NCBI GenBank assembly: GCA_947258715.1
Contig: CAMYJH010000002.1
Coordinates: 33,654-97,653, forward strand
Reading direction: 5' to 3'
DNA from: an uncultured Gammaproteobacteria bacterium
GTDB lineage: Bacteria > Pseudomonadota > Gammaproteobacteria > HK1
DNA: 64,000 bases
This document shows, piece by piece, positions 36,025-45,522 of this stretch. Made by a program: the position numbers and the translations under genes. The notes beneath the pieces were generated by a model. The model ran no database searches and was not told the DNA's origin. It saw only the letters and a list, made by a program, of their open reading frames with translations. Every line of letters begins with the position of its first letter. The stretch's first letter is position 1.

Positions 36025-36825
36025 TCAGCTCAAGCTGAATCGAAGCGACATGCAGGACAGGCCGCCGTCGATCAGCGCGGCCTCGTCGGTCGCCAAGGTC
36101 GTAACGGAAAAACCGGCATCCCGCAGCAGCGCCTTGGTGCGGGGAAAGCCTTTGCGCAGCAGCACCGCATCGTTGACGCGGACGAGGTTGGCGGCGGCTT
36201 CCTCGCCTGAAGGCGCTTCGATCACCCGGTAATCGGAAAAACACCCGGTGGCCGCCAGTCTTTGGGTGGCAAAGATCGTGTCCGAATCCAGCAGGCCGCA
36301 ATCTGATTTGAAATGCAGCACTTCCGGCGGCGACTGCACTATTCGGCTGCGATAACCCAGCTCGGCGAGCAGTGACGACAGCGCCTGGCAGCCCTTTTCG
36401 TCGCTGCGCTTGGAAAGTCCGATAAATGCTTCCTCGTCCGTTAACAGCACGTCTCCGCCGTCGACGCTGCCCTCGCCCGGCAGATCGATCACGGTGTCGA
36501 ACAGAGTTTCGAGCTGCGGGCGAATGGCGGCCGCTTCGCCGCGCCGCGTCGCGGCCCCGGGCCGAAGCGTGATCGCCGCGCCCGGCGCGCACAACGCCGC
36601 GTCCTCGACGAACACGGAGTCGGGGAATTGTTCCAGCGCCGGGAGCACGGTCACCTCGACCCCGGCGGCCTCGAGCGCAGCGACATAGCTTTGGTGCTGC
36701 TGCAGGAATATTGCAGGATCCGGGGTTCGCGTCCCCGCCATGCGCAAACCGTCGGCGACGCTACCGCCCGGCGAACGAACCAGCGCGTGGCTGAAGTGCC
36801 AGCATCGTCCGGCGTTGGCGCTCAC
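36025..36825 (-). CDS. Dimethylarginine dimethylaminohydrolase-like amidinotransferase-fold enzyme
   Basis: This 266-residue protein matches DDAH: VRSPGGSVADGL at the N-terminus, SVFVEDAALC, SVDGGDVLL, LHFKSDCGLLD with the catalytic His, and the nucleophile Cys258 in GGLSCMSLRF. DDAH converts methylated arginines to citrulline and methylamines; relatives hydrolyse other guanidino compounds. All catalytic positions appear present. The start is a GTG at 36825 with AGGAA upstream. It is divergent from the DoeB-like deacylase, sharing a 109-bp promoter region. Confidence 0.85.
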   Translation of the reverse strand: MSANAGRCWHFSHALVRSPGGSVADGLRMAGTRTPDPAIFLQQHQSYVAALEAAGVEVTVLPALEQFPDSVFVEDAALCAPGAAITLRPGAATRRGEAAAIRPQLETLFDTVIDLPGEGSVDGGDVLLTDEEAFIGLSKRSDEKGCQALSSLLAELGYRSRIVQSPPEVLHFKSDCGLLDSDTIFATQRLAATGCFSDYRVIEAPSGEEAAANLVRVNDAVLLRKGFPRTKALLRDAGFSVTTLATDEAALIDGGLSCMSLRFSLS

Positions 36826-36934
36826 GCCGGGTTCCTGAAGTTTAAAAAAAATTCGAACATCAGATGATGGATGGCTTAAATTGAGCGCGACCGCGCCGTG
36901 ACATCAATTAGTCATTAAATAGCGAGGCTTTGCA

Positions 36935-37948
36935 ATGTCCACCGCAGCTACCCGTATTCACGCCGAGATCGATTTCGATGCCGAGGGCAAACAGAGCGGA
37001 TACTTACGCATCCCTCACTCGGTGCATCGATCCGCTTACGGCTGGCTGCCCATGCCCGCGGTCTGCGTTCGCAACGGCGAGGGGCCGAAGGTTCTGATCC
37101 TCGCCGGCAATCACGGTGACGAGTACGAGGGGCAGGTGGCGCTTTGCAAGCTGGCGCAAAGTCTCGAACCCGAACAGATCCGCGGCCGCGTGGTCATGCT
37201 GCCGATGGCGAACTACCCGGCGGCGCTGGCCGGGCTTCGGACTTCGCCCATCGACGAGGGCAATCTCAACCGCAGCTTTCCCGGCGACGCCGACGGCAGC
37301 GTGACGCAGATGATTGCGCATTTCATCGAGGAAGTGGCTTTGCCCGGCTGCGATCTGATGCTGGACATCCACTCCGGCGGCTCGTCGCTGGATTACCTGC
37401 CTTCGGTGCAGGCTCAGTTCGAGCCCGACGGAACGCTGGCGCCACGGCTGCGGGAACTGGTGGAGGCTTTTGCCGCGCCCCTCACCCAGGTGTACTCACC
37501 GGGCGGGGAAGACCGCATGTCCGAGTCGGCGGCGCGGCGCAAGGGGGCGCTGTATTTCACCACCGAGCTGGGCGGCGCCGGCACCGTGGCGCCGGCCGCG
37601 CTTCGCGCCGCGGAGCACGGCATCGCGCGAACCCTCCACGCCATCGGCTGCCTGAAAGCGCTGCCGCAAGGCGCGCCGGAAGCGCAACCCACGCGTTACC
37701 TCGAGGTGCGCGACGACGAGCACTTCGTTTTTGCCCGCGAGGACGGCGTCTATGAACCGCTGGTGGAGCTGGGGGACGAGGTCACGCCCGGCCAGCCGGC
37801 CGCCGCGCTGCATTTTCCCGAAACCCCCTGGCGCGAGCCGATGATCGAGCACTTCGGCGGCAGCGGGGTCGTGATCTGCAAGCGCACGATGGCGCGCAGC
37901 CGGCGCGGAGACTGCCTGCTTCACCTGGGCGAGGATTGGCGCGGATGA
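36935..37948 (+). CDS. Succinylglutamate desuccinylase/aspartoacylase family deacylase (DoeB-like)
   Basis: This 337-residue M14-fold zinc deacylase has its zinc motif in AGNHGDEYEGQ (H and E) and the third ligand in LDIHSGGSS; the NLNRSFPG and FTTELGGAG signatures follow. It is closest in layout to DoeB-type N-acetyl-diaminobutyrate deacetylases of ectoine breakdown, but no doeA or other ectoine genes are in the window, so the substrate is open. GCGAGG precedes the ATG at 36935. Palindromic element g starts 8 nt after the stop. Confidence 0.8.
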   Translation: MSTAATRIHAEIDFDAEGKQSGYLRIPHSVHRSAYGWLPMPAVCVRNGEGPKVLILAGNHGDEYEGQVALCKLAQSLEPEQIRGRVVMLPMANYPAALAGLRTSPIDEGNLNRSFPGDADGSVTQMIAHFIEEVALPGCDLMLDIHSGGSSLDYLPSVQAQFEPDGTLAPRLRELVEAFAAPLTQVYSPGGEDRMSESAARRKGALYFTTELGGAGTVAPAALRAAEHGIARTLHAIGCLKALPQGAPEAQPTRYLEVRDDEHFVFAREDGVYEPLVELGDEVTPGQPAAALHFPETPWREPMIEHFGGSGVVICKRTMARSRRGDCLLHLGEDWRG

Positions 37949-37956
37949 CGAATAAG

Positions 37957-38063
37957 GGGGACATTCAGAGTTCGTAAGCTATTGATTTTCATTTTACGGC
38001 TGCGGTTTGTGTCCTACGTCCAGCGAGCGAAAAATCAATAGCTTACGAACTCTGAATGTCCCC
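37957..38063. repeat. Palindromic element, 108-bp subfamily, copy g
   Basis: A 33-bp perfect stem has position 25 as an A:T pair. The loop is inverted relative to copies h-k: its reverse complement reads GCTGGACGTAGGACACAAA. It sits at the left edge of the mannose island. Confidence 0.9.
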
Positions 38064-38108
38064 CTTCTCCGAACCTACCCGGCGCGGTTCATAATGACTT
38101 CGAGGCTC

Positions 38109-39392
38109 ATGCCAAAATCCCGACAACTCCCTGTTGATGCGGCCACGTTCGAGGAATGGGCGCGCGCGCCGTACCCGCTTCGAGTGCGTGGCCGGGTACA
38201 GCATTACCTTTGGGGTAGCACCGATGCGATTCCTGAACTGCTCGGCCAAGCCAATCCCGGGCGCGAGCCGTTCGCCGAGCTTTGGCTGGGGGCGCACCCG
38301 GATCTTCCCTCGCATGCGACTATCGGTAGCGGCGAAATCGCCTTGAATCGGCTGGCGGGGGCAGCGGGTCCTGTGTTGCTCGGCGAAAGAGCGTTCGAGC
38401 AGTTCGATGGAGCCTTTCCTTTCTTGATGAAGATACTCTCTGCGGAAAAGCCACTGTCGATTCAAGCGCATCCGAACACGGAGCAAGCCGAATCCGGATT
38501 CGCGCGCGAGAATCACGCCGGTCTCGATCTAGACGATCCCCGGCGCAGCTACAAGGACGACAAGCACAAGCCAGAGCTGCTTTCGGCGCTCGAAGACTTC
38601 TATGCATTGCGAGGATTCAGGCCGCTCGACGAGCTTGCTCGAACAGTACACGACATGCCGGAGCTGAGTGACCTCGTGCCGGACGGAATATTGACCCACG
38701 ATGGGATGGTCGAGTTGTACGTCGAACTGATGCGGTTACCTCAGCTTGAGGTGAATCGACGGCTAGCCCCGCTTATGCAACGGCTGAGGACTGGCAACGA
38801 GAATCGCAAATTCGGAAAATCGGACCCAGAGTATTGGGCAATCCGGGCAGACGATGAGTTCTCGCGCCGCGAGAACAAGGATCGTGGGTTGTTCAGCGTG
38901 TTCTTGCTGAATCTCGTGCGCTTGCGGCCGGGTCAAGCAACGTACCTGCCCGCAGGCGAGCCGCATTCCTATCTCGAAGGCACGGGCATCGAAATCATGG
39001 CGAACTCGAACAACGTGCTACGCGGGGGTTTGACGCCCAAACGGGTGGACGTCGAGGAATTATTATCGGTGCTGACATTCGAATGCGGCAAACCGACAGT
39101 ACTCGAGCTCGAACCAGACCGATGGTCGGGTACGCGTGCACGGTATGTCACTCCTGCTTTGGAATTCGAGCTGTCTCGAGTCCAGCTTAATTCCGGTGAG
39201 AGCGACGTTGCCGGCAGCACTCACGGTGCCGAGCTTGGGATCGTGCTTGATGGGAAAGTGAAAATTAACTCGCGGGACGGCTCGAATCTCCATCTAGAGC
39301 GCGGACAATCGTTTCTGATTCCATATGGAATACCGTATGTGATGTCCGCTCGGGAGATGACTACGGTATTCGTCGGCAGTGTTCCGATCTAG
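38109..39392 (+). CDS. manA: Mannose-6-phosphate isomerase, class I
   Basis: This enzyme of about 427 residues interconverts fructose-6-phosphate and mannose-6-phosphate. Zinc ligands are visible in LSIQAHPNTEQA (Gln, His), DDKHKPELL (Glu) and PAGEPHSYLEG (His). Other family blocks are HYLWGSTDAIPELLG and NSNNVLRGGLTPK. The ATG at 38109 follows CGAGG; an ATG at 38094 is an alternative. It is the first gene of the mannose island and can feed mannose-phosphate into the neighbouring glycosyltransferases. Its 5' region abuts element g (46 nt upstream), so its promoter must lie in or across the element or be supplied from the deacylase gene. Confidence 0.88.
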   Translation: MPKSRQLPVDAATFEEWARAPYPLRVRGRVQHYLWGSTDAIPELLGQANPGREPFAELWLGAHPDLPSHATIGSGEIALNRLAGAAGPVLLGERAFEQFDGAFPFLMKILSAEKPLSIQAHPNTEQAESGFARENHAGLDLDDPRRSYKDDKHKPELLSALEDFYALRGFRPLDELARTVHDMPELSDLVPDGILTHDGMVELYVELMRLPQLEVNRRLAPLMQRLRTGNENRKFGKSDPEYWAIRADDEFSRRENKDRGLFSVFLLNLVRLRPGQATYLPAGEPHSYLEGTGIEIMANSNNVLRGGLTPKRVDVEELLSVLTFECGKPTVLELEPDRWSGTRARYVTPALEFELSRVQLNSGESDVAGSTHGAELGIVLDGKVKINSRDGSNLHLERGQSFLIPYGIPYVMSAREMTTVFVGSVPI

Positions 39393-39599
39393 AGTAGATG
39401 GTGTACTCGCCCGACTCCTACAGGCGATCAATGCGGCCATTGTGTTGAAACGTTCGCCGGCTCGTTCAGGAGCGGCGATGCCTGCGGGAAACATGGCTTC
39501 TTCATTGGGTGACGGAGGATGGCACGGACAGGTGTTGCGGACGACAGCACCAGCCTGTCTATGCATGTTAAGATTGCGACCACTATTTATAGAAGATAA

Positions 39600-41960
39600 A
39601 TGGACTATCGGAGCCATCCCGGCGTGCTGCCCTCGTTGAAATCAATCGCTCTTATCGGCTCATACCTTCCAAGACAGTGCGGCATCGCTACTTTTACCGC
39701 CGACCTCGCCGCCGCGATTCTTGACAACGACCCGAATATCGACTGTTCGATCGTGGCCATGAATGACCGTCCCGAGGGCTATGAGTATCCATCCACGGTG
39801 CGATTCCAGATCCGCCAAGATAGATTGAGCGAGTATGGTCACGCTGCCGGTTTTCTCAATCTAAGGCAGCCGGATGTAGTCTGCCTGCAGCACGAATACG
39901 GCATATTTGGTGGTCAACGGGGTGGTTTCATCGTTGAGCTCGTACAAAACCTCAAGATTCCGTTGATTACGACCTTGCACACTGTGCTTAGAGATCCCTC
40001 GCCGCAGGAACGGAAAGTTCTATTGCGGCTGTCAGAGCTGTCCCAAAAATTAGTAGTGATGAGTGAGCGCGGCGCTGACTTTCTTCGAGATGTGTATCAC
40101 GTACCGGAATCCAAAATCGCTTTGATTCATCATGGAACCCTAGATGTCCCATTTCTGGATTCGGACCGGTACAAGAGCAAGATTGTCGCAGATGACAAGC
40201 TCATAATCCTCACATTCGGACTGCTCTCGCCGGGCAAGGGTATCGAGTATATGCTCGATGCCTTGCCGGAAATCATCAGATCACATCCGGAAGTAATCTA
40301 TTTCGTTGTTGGGGCAACGCATCCACACATGGGGGCCGAGAGCGGGGAGGACTATCGCCTCAGCTTGCACCTTCGGGCAAAGGAGCTGGGCGTCGCCGAC
40401 AATATCGTGTTCCATGGCCGTTTCTTGGAGCGTGATGAATTGCTTGAATTTATTCGGGCCGCGGAGATCTATGTCACCCCGTATCTAAACGAGGCCCAGA
40501 TTGTCTCTGGCACGCTGGCCTACGCTATGGGAGCGGGCAAGGCAGTCGTATCGACTCCCTATTGGTATGCGCAGGAAATGTTGGCCAATAATCGAGGAAA
40601 GTTGGTTCCTTTCAGGGATCCCAGGGCTTTGGCGCAGGAGATCAACTATCTTCTGGACCACCCGGAGGAACGTCTCGCGATGCGGCGAGCGGCCTATCAG
40701 TACTGTCGGCCGATGGTGATGAAGGAGATGGGGTGTCGCTATCTGGAACTGTTCTCAGAGGCTAAATCCCAACGCTCGCCTGCAACCGAGCTCGCGGTGC
40801 TGGACACGCTAAGTCAGCGCGAACAACGATTGCCGCAGATCAATCTGAAACATCTCTTCTCGATGACAGATGACACCGGCATACTCCAACACGCGAAGTT
40901 CACGGTTCCCGACCGCAGTCATGGATACTGTGTCGATGACAACGCGCGGGCGCTGATTGTGGCGATTAGGGCGCACAATTTAAATAGAACGGATACTTCT
41001 CTGGCAGACTTGTCTGCTGTCTACCTCAGTTTCCTGGACGACGCATTCAATCCAGATACCGGCAGATTTCGTAATTTCATGAGTTACGGGCGTAAATGGC
41101 TTGAGGAGGTTGGTTCGGAGGACTCCCACGGGCGCGCGCTGTGGGCGCTGGGCGTAACGGCAGGTTGGGGCCTCAGTCGTGGTCAGGTTGCTGTCGCGAC
41201 TAAGCTATTCAACAACGCTCTGCCAGCGCTAGAGGCCTTTGGTGACTCCCGCGCCATCGCATTCCCTATTCTTGGGATTCAAGCATACCTTCGGCGCAAC
41301 GACGACGATCAGCGCGCTCGGGAGCTCCTGCGAACGCTTGGCGACAGACTTAGCAGCCGGTTCATTCAATACGCCACCAAAGACTGGAAGTGGCACGAAG
41401 ATCATTTGAACTACGACAACGCCCGTTTGCCGCAGGCACTCATGGCCTGTGGTCGGGCCATCCAGAATGATGACATGGTGGCCCTCGGCATCGATGTCCT
41501 CGAATGGCTGAGAGACGTTCAGCTCAACCCCTCGGTCGGATGGTTCGCGCCGGTCGGTAACCAGGGTTGGTTCGCAAAGGCAGGCTCCAAAGCCCAATAT
41601 GACCAACAGCCCTTAGAGACTGCTGCCATGATCGGTGCCTGCATTGAAGCCTATGAATGCACCCACGGCGAGGAATGGATTCGATTGGCAACCACGTGCT
41701 TCGACTGGTACCTGGGCAAAAACGATCGACAGTTAAAGCTCTACGACCACGCCAGCGGTGGATGCCGTGATGGGCTCCAGCCGGACGGTGTCAATGAGAA
41801 TCAGGGGGCGGAATCGACGCTCTCTTACATTCTCTCACTACTCGCGCTATACAATCTCCGAGGATTGACCGCGGTCCGTAACGATGGAGAGAAGCCAGAG
41901 ATCGAACCCAATACGGTTGATGGTGCTGGTATGCGAAGCACGTCTGTTAATCCGTCCTGA
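39600..41960 (+). CDS. GT4 glycosyltransferase fused to a six-hairpin domain
   Basis: This is a 786-residue fusion. Residues about 15-390 form a GT-B fold glycosyltransferase (YLPRQCGIATFTADLA, LQHEYGIFGG, LLSPGKGIEYMLDALP). The usual EX7E is altered to E-x7-L (EAQIVSGTLAYAMGAG), as in some members of this subgroup. Residues about 400-770 form an (alpha/alpha)6-type domain (GYCVDDNARALIVAIRAH, DSHGRALWALGVTAGW, GGCRDGLQPDGVNENQGAEST). Its last 14 bp overlap the 3' end of the convergent GH130 gene. Context points to making or remodelling a mannose-containing glycan, but the sugar is not shown by sequence. Confidence 0.82.
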   Translation: MDYRSHPGVLPSLKSIALIGSYLPRQCGIATFTADLAAAILDNDPNIDCSIVAMNDRPEGYEYPSTVRFQIRQDRLSEYGHAAGFLNLRQPDVVCLQHEYGIFGGQRGGFIVELVQNLKIPLITTLHTVLRDPSPQERKVLLRLSELSQKLVVMSERGADFLRDVYHVPESKIALIHHGTLDVPFLDSDRYKSKIVADDKLIILTFGLLSPGKGIEYMLDALPEIIRSHPEVIYFVVGATHPHMGAESGEDYRLSLHLRAKELGVADNIVFHGRFLERDELLEFIRAAEIYVTPYLNEAQIVSGTLAYAMGAGKAVVSTPYWYAQEMLANNRGKLVPFRDPRALAQEINYLLDHPEERLAMRRAAYQYCRPMVMKEMGCRYLELFSEAKSQRSPATELAVLDTLSQREQRLPQINLKHLFSMTDDTGILQHAKFTVPDRSHGYCVDDNARALIVAIRAHNLNRTDTSLADLSAVYLSFLDDAFNPDTGRFRNFMSYGRKWLEEVGSEDSHGRALWALGVTAGWGLSRGQVAVATKLFNNALPALEAFGDSRAIAFPILGIQAYLRRNDDDQRARELLRTLGDRLSSRFIQYATKDWKWHEDHLNYDNARLPQALMACGRAIQNDDMVALGIDVLEWLRDVQLNPSVGWFAPVGNQGWFAKAGSKAQYDQQPLETAAMIGACIEAYECTHGEEWIRLATTCFDWYLGKNDRQLKLYDHASGGCRDGLQPDGVNENQGAESTLSYILSLLALYNLRGLTAVRNDGEKPEIEPNTVDGAGMRSTSVNPS

Positions 41961-43419
41961 TCCGGGACAAGAGTTCTGAAATCGAGAGCGTGGCGATTCT
42001 GCACCTTTGGTCCGCGATGCCATAGGGAATAATCAGCGTGTCCTTGTGGACCATGTTTCCGCAGCTATAGACCACGTTGGGTACGTATCCGTCCCGTTCA
42101 TGTTCATCGGGCGTCAGTATCGGTTCGTCGAGTCGGCCGATAACTTTTGACGGGTCGTCGATATCCAAAAGCTCGGCCCAGATGCTGTACCTTCGCATGG
42201 GTCCCACTCCATGAAAAAGCGCAATCCATCCCTCGGATGTTTCCACCGGTGAACCGCAATTGCCGACTTGAACGTACTCCTGAGGATGAACGGGCTCCTG
42301 GAGGAGATCCGGATCGTTCCAAAATCGCAGGCTATCCGAGAACATGATGTAGTTGTTCACGCCGTCCTGGCGTGACAGCATCGCAAATCGCCCATTGATC
42401 TTCCGCGGAAACAGCGCCATACCCTTATTCTGCACAGCGTTGCCGCTTAATGTATGAATCCTGAACGTCAAAAAATCATCAGTTTGAAGAAGCTGAGGCA
42501 GTATCACAAACCCGTTGTAGGCTGTATAAGTTGCGTAGTAGGTGACTGATCCGTCGTCATCGAGGAAACGCACAAACCGCGCATCCTCGATGCCTGCCGA
42601 TTCGTTCTCAGACACTGGGAAAAGCACTCTCTCGGATATTGGCTGGTCAGGACGGAAAATCACTTCGTAGTTTGATCGGGCCAACCACAACGCGGTATCA
42701 ATCGCGCGCTGTTTGTCTATTAGTCGATATTTGGCCGACCGAAGTTTGCTTATCTGGAGTTCCAGCTCATTGACAGTGAATGTTTCTCCTAGACCATCCA
42801 AAAGATGATTTATGACTCGGTCGCGCGCTCCAAGTTCTTCGAGCTTGCGCCGAAAGTGAAGCCGTTGATAGACGGGGGTCGTATGCATCTCGGGCGTAGC
42901 CACGTAGTGACTTACGGGATCGAAGTAAATATCGTTGTTCTCGTCAACGATCCCGCTGCGGAACTCAATGGAGGATACGTGACCCTCACCTATTCCTCTA
43001 AAGCTCATCACGAATCTCAGTGATCCCTTTTTCACGCCTGTCTGGTCAGGCTGGGGCACTATGGAGGGGTTAAAGAGTGCCGCTGCCTCAACCGAGTACT
43101 CAGATGTAAAGTAAGCGCCAAGCAGGAGACGTTGCTCGGTGGTCAAAGTGGCGTGTTTTGGGACGTGCTCCGAGATACGTTCAAAGTTCCTCTGCAGAGC
43201 CTCCCTGAAGTTTCGGTGGCGCGCTGAAAACTCGTGGATCACATCCTCCAGAAGGTGGTGTACATCATCGTCTCTAAGCTTCAAGATTCGTGTGACTAAT
43301 TTCTTGGTCCGCGCCCGATCGCCGGGAATATGCGGCCGCGTGATAACGCGTGAACTCTCGGCGTTCAGGAGGGTAGGACGCCGTTTGATCAGGGATCTGG
43401 GTTGTTCCTTGGCTTTCAC
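41947..43419 (-). CDS. GH130-family mannoside phosphorylase/hydrolase, long form
   Basis: This 490-residue protein has an unusual N-terminal region of about 170 helical residues (LVTRILKLRDDDVHHLLEDVIHEF) before a five-bladed propeller of GH130 type. The catalytic Asp lies in SAGIEDARFVRF, with SRQDGVNNYIMFS, GNCGSPVETSEGWIALFHGVG and PNVVYSCGN around it. GH130 enzymes cleave beta-mannosides by phosphorolysis or hydrolysis; whether the phosphate-binding residues are kept cannot be settled here. It is convergent with the GT4 fusion and divergent from the second GT4 gene. ATG at 43419. Confidence 0.83.
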   Translation of the reverse strand: MKAKEQPRSLIKRRPTLLNAESSRVITRPHIPGDRARTKKLVTRILKLRDDDVHHLLEDVIHEFSARHRNFREALQRNFERISEHVPKHATLTTEQRLLLGAYFTSEYSVEAAALFNPSIVPQPDQTGVKKGSLRFVMSFRGIGEGHVSSIEFRSGIVDENNDIYFDPVSHYVATPEMHTTPVYQRLHFRRKLEELGARDRVINHLLDGLGETFTVNELELQISKLRSAKYRLIDKQRAIDTALWLARSNYEVIFRPDQPISERVLFPVSENESAGIEDARFVRFLDDDGSVTYYATYTAYNGFVILPQLLQTDDFLTFRIHTLSGNAVQNKGMALFPRKINGRFAMLSRQDGVNNYIMFSDSLRFWNDPDLLQEPVHPQEYVQVGNCGSPVETSEGWIALFHGVGPMRRYSIWAELLDIDDPSKVIGRLDEPILTPDEHERDGYVPNVVYSCGNMVHKDTLIIPYGIADQRCRIATLSISELLSRIRTD

Positions 43420-43559
43420 GACCGATTGCGCATCAACGTAATCTGACTAACAATGAGCTTAGCTGATTTATATGAGCCAAAACGGCGCCAATTCTAGCAG
43501 AGCATTTTTAAACAGGCTTGCTTTATGAATCGCAGATTCGGAAATACTCGGATCTGAGC

Positions 43560-44594
43560 ATGTCCATTCGAGTCGCTGTTCTCAGCCCCATTTCGTGGCG
43601 TACGCCCCCTCGTCATTATGGGCCATGGGAATCCGTGGTTAGCCTTCTCTCAGAGGGGTTGGTGAAAAGGGGCTTGGATGTGACCTTGTTCGCCACCGGG
43701 GATTCTCAAACCAGCGGCAAGTTGGTCGCCGTGTGTCCGCATCCTTACTCAGAGGATCCTTCAGTCAACCCAAAGGTCGCGGAGTGCTTGCACATTTCCG
43801 AGGTTTTCGAACGTTCCGTGGAGTTTGATCTTATTCATAATCATTTTGACTTTCTGCCGCTGACTTATTCGCGACTGATTGATACTCCGGTGTTGACAAC
43901 CATCCACGGCTTCTCATCTCCATCGATTATACCTGTGTATAAGAAATACAATGCCCATGGCTATTACGTTGCGATAAGCGAGGCGGATAAATCGCCAGAG
44001 CTCGACTACGTAGCCACCATCCACCACGGCATCGATATTTCAAGATTTCACTTTTCCGAAGCCGGGGGAGAGTATCTCCTATTCTTTGGTCGAATCCATC
44101 CCGAGAAAGGCGTGCAGGAAGCTATTCAAGTGGCGCGGCGAGCAGGAAAAAAGCTCACCATCGCAGGCATCGTACAAGATCGAGAATACTTTGAAACAAA
44201 GGTCGAGCCCTACCTTGACGGCGACAAGGTAGAGTATCTTGGGGCTATAGGGCCGGCTCGAAGGTCGGATGTACTGGGTGGGGCGTTAGCACTGTTACAT
44301 TTGATCAGCTTCGATGAGCCATTCGGGCTGAGCCTGGTGGAAGCCATGGCGTGCGGAACGCCCGTCGTTGCCTTCGGGCGCGGTTCGATTCCAGAAATCA
44401 TCATGGACGGCGAAACGGGTTATATCGTCGAAGACATTGAGCAAGCGGTGCAGGCGGTAGCTGCTGTACGAACGCTTGACAGATCCGCCTGTCGGGAGCA
44501 CGTTGAGCAGCGCTTTTCTCGTACACGCATGGTTAACGACTATGTGCGCGTGTACCACGAGATCTTGGGAATAGAAGCAAGTCATGAGCAATAG
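43560..44594 (+). CDS. GT4-family glycosyltransferase
   Basis: The enzyme has about 344 residues. The N-terminal domain has PRHYGPWESVVSLLSEGL, FDLIHNHFDF and TIHGFSSP. The donor domain has FFGRIHPEKGVQEAI and an intact EX7E in EPFGLSLVEAMACGTP, so retaining transfer from a nucleotide sugar such as GDP-mannose is likely. The ATG at 43560 starts the conserved first strand (MSIRVAVLSP). Its end overlaps the downstream GH130 gene by 11 bp, indicating co-translation. Confidence 0.87.
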   Translation: MSIRVAVLSPISWRTPPRHYGPWESVVSLLSEGLVKRGLDVTLFATGDSQTSGKLVAVCPHPYSEDPSVNPKVAECLHISEVFERSVEFDLIHNHFDFLPLTYSRLIDTPVLTTIHGFSSPSIIPVYKKYNAHGYYVAISEADKSPELDYVATIHHGIDISRFHFSEAGGEYLLFFGRIHPEKGVQEAIQVARRAGKKLTIAGIVQDREYFETKVEPYLDGDKVEYLGAIGPARRSDVLGGALALLHLISFDEPFGLSLVEAMACGTPVVAFGRGSIPEIIMDGETGYIVEDIEQAVQAVAAVRTLDRSACREHVEQRFSRTRMVNDYVRVYHEILGIEASHEQ

Positions 44595-45522
44595 ACCGTT
44601 GGTGACCCGGTATAAGGGTAATCCCATTCTCACCAAACACGACGTGCCGTATCCTGTGGAGACCGTTCACAATGCGGGTGCAACCAAGTTCGAGGGTCGC
44701 TACATTCTTCTATTTCGTTCCCACCTACAAAACGGACGATCAATTATAGGTATTGCGCGTAGCGACGATGGTTATAACTTCCAGGTGGATTCCAAGCCGT
44801 TCATGGTGCCGTCCACAAAAGGCGTCTTCTCACGATTCGAAGAATATGGCGTCGAGGATCCGAGGATCTGCTTTATAGATGGCGTCTATTACATTACCTA
44901 TAGCGCTTACTCCAGATTCGGTGTGCGCATCGCTCTTGCGAGAACCGACAATTTCAAGAGCGTTGAGAGATTATCGCTAATCAGTGAACCGGACATGCGC
45001 AATGTGGTGATATTCCCAGACATTTTCAACGGCCGTTACGCGCGACTGGACCGGCCGCACTCGGAGATTAACCCTTGGTCGATCTGGTTATCTTGGTCCC
45101 TGGATCTGGTGCACTGGGGTGAATCAGAACCGATCATTAACCCTGTGACTTATCATTGGGATCAAATGAAGGTAGGTCCCGGCGCGACACCTGTAAGAAC
45201 ATCGGACGGATGGCTCAATATCTTTCACGGGGTCTTCCCCACAATGGACGGTTCTGTTTATCGGCTCGGTGTGGCGCTTCACGATATCGCTAGCCCAGCG
45301 ACCGTGTTAGGTGTCGCCGACGATTGGATAGTGGCGCCAGAAGATTCGTTTGAGGTGACAGGCTACGTGCACAACGTTGTCTTCAGCTGTGGGGCCATTG
45401 CAGAGGACGACGGTACTCTCAAGATTTATTGGGGCGGCGCAGACACCGTCATGTGTGTCGGCACAGCAAGGACTGCAGACTTGATTCAGCTATGCCTTGA
45501 CAAGCCGAGAACGGCATTGTGA
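44584..45522 (+). CDS. GH130-family mannoside phosphorylase/hydrolase, short form
   Basis: This 312-residue enzyme is close to the core length of GH130. Catalytic Asp lies in YGVEDPRICF. Propeller signatures include NPILTKHDVPYPVETVHNAG, RSHLQNGRSIIGIARSDDG, GPGATPVRTSDGWLNIFHGV and VFSCGAIAEDDGTLKIYWGG. It probably acts on beta-mannosyl oligosaccharides in the cytoplasm, since no signal peptide is present. It overlaps the upstream GT4 gene and so pairs a synthetic with a degradative enzyme in one transcript. The long-form GH130 nearby is not a recent duplicate. Confidence 0.87.
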   Translation: MSNRPLVTRYKGNPILTKHDVPYPVETVHNAGATKFEGRYILLFRSHLQNGRSIIGIARSDDGYNFQVDSKPFMVPSTKGVFSRFEEYGVEDPRICFIDGVYYITYSAYSRFGVRIALARTDNFKSVERLSLISEPDMRNVVIFPDIFNGRYARLDRPHSEINPWSIWLSWSLDLVHWGESEPIINPVTYHWDQMKVGPGATPVRTSDGWLNIFHGVFPTMDGSVYRLGVALHDIASPATVLGVADDWIVAPEDSFEVTGYVHNVVFSCGAIAEDDGTLKIYWGGADTVMCVGTARTADLIQLCLDKPRTAL

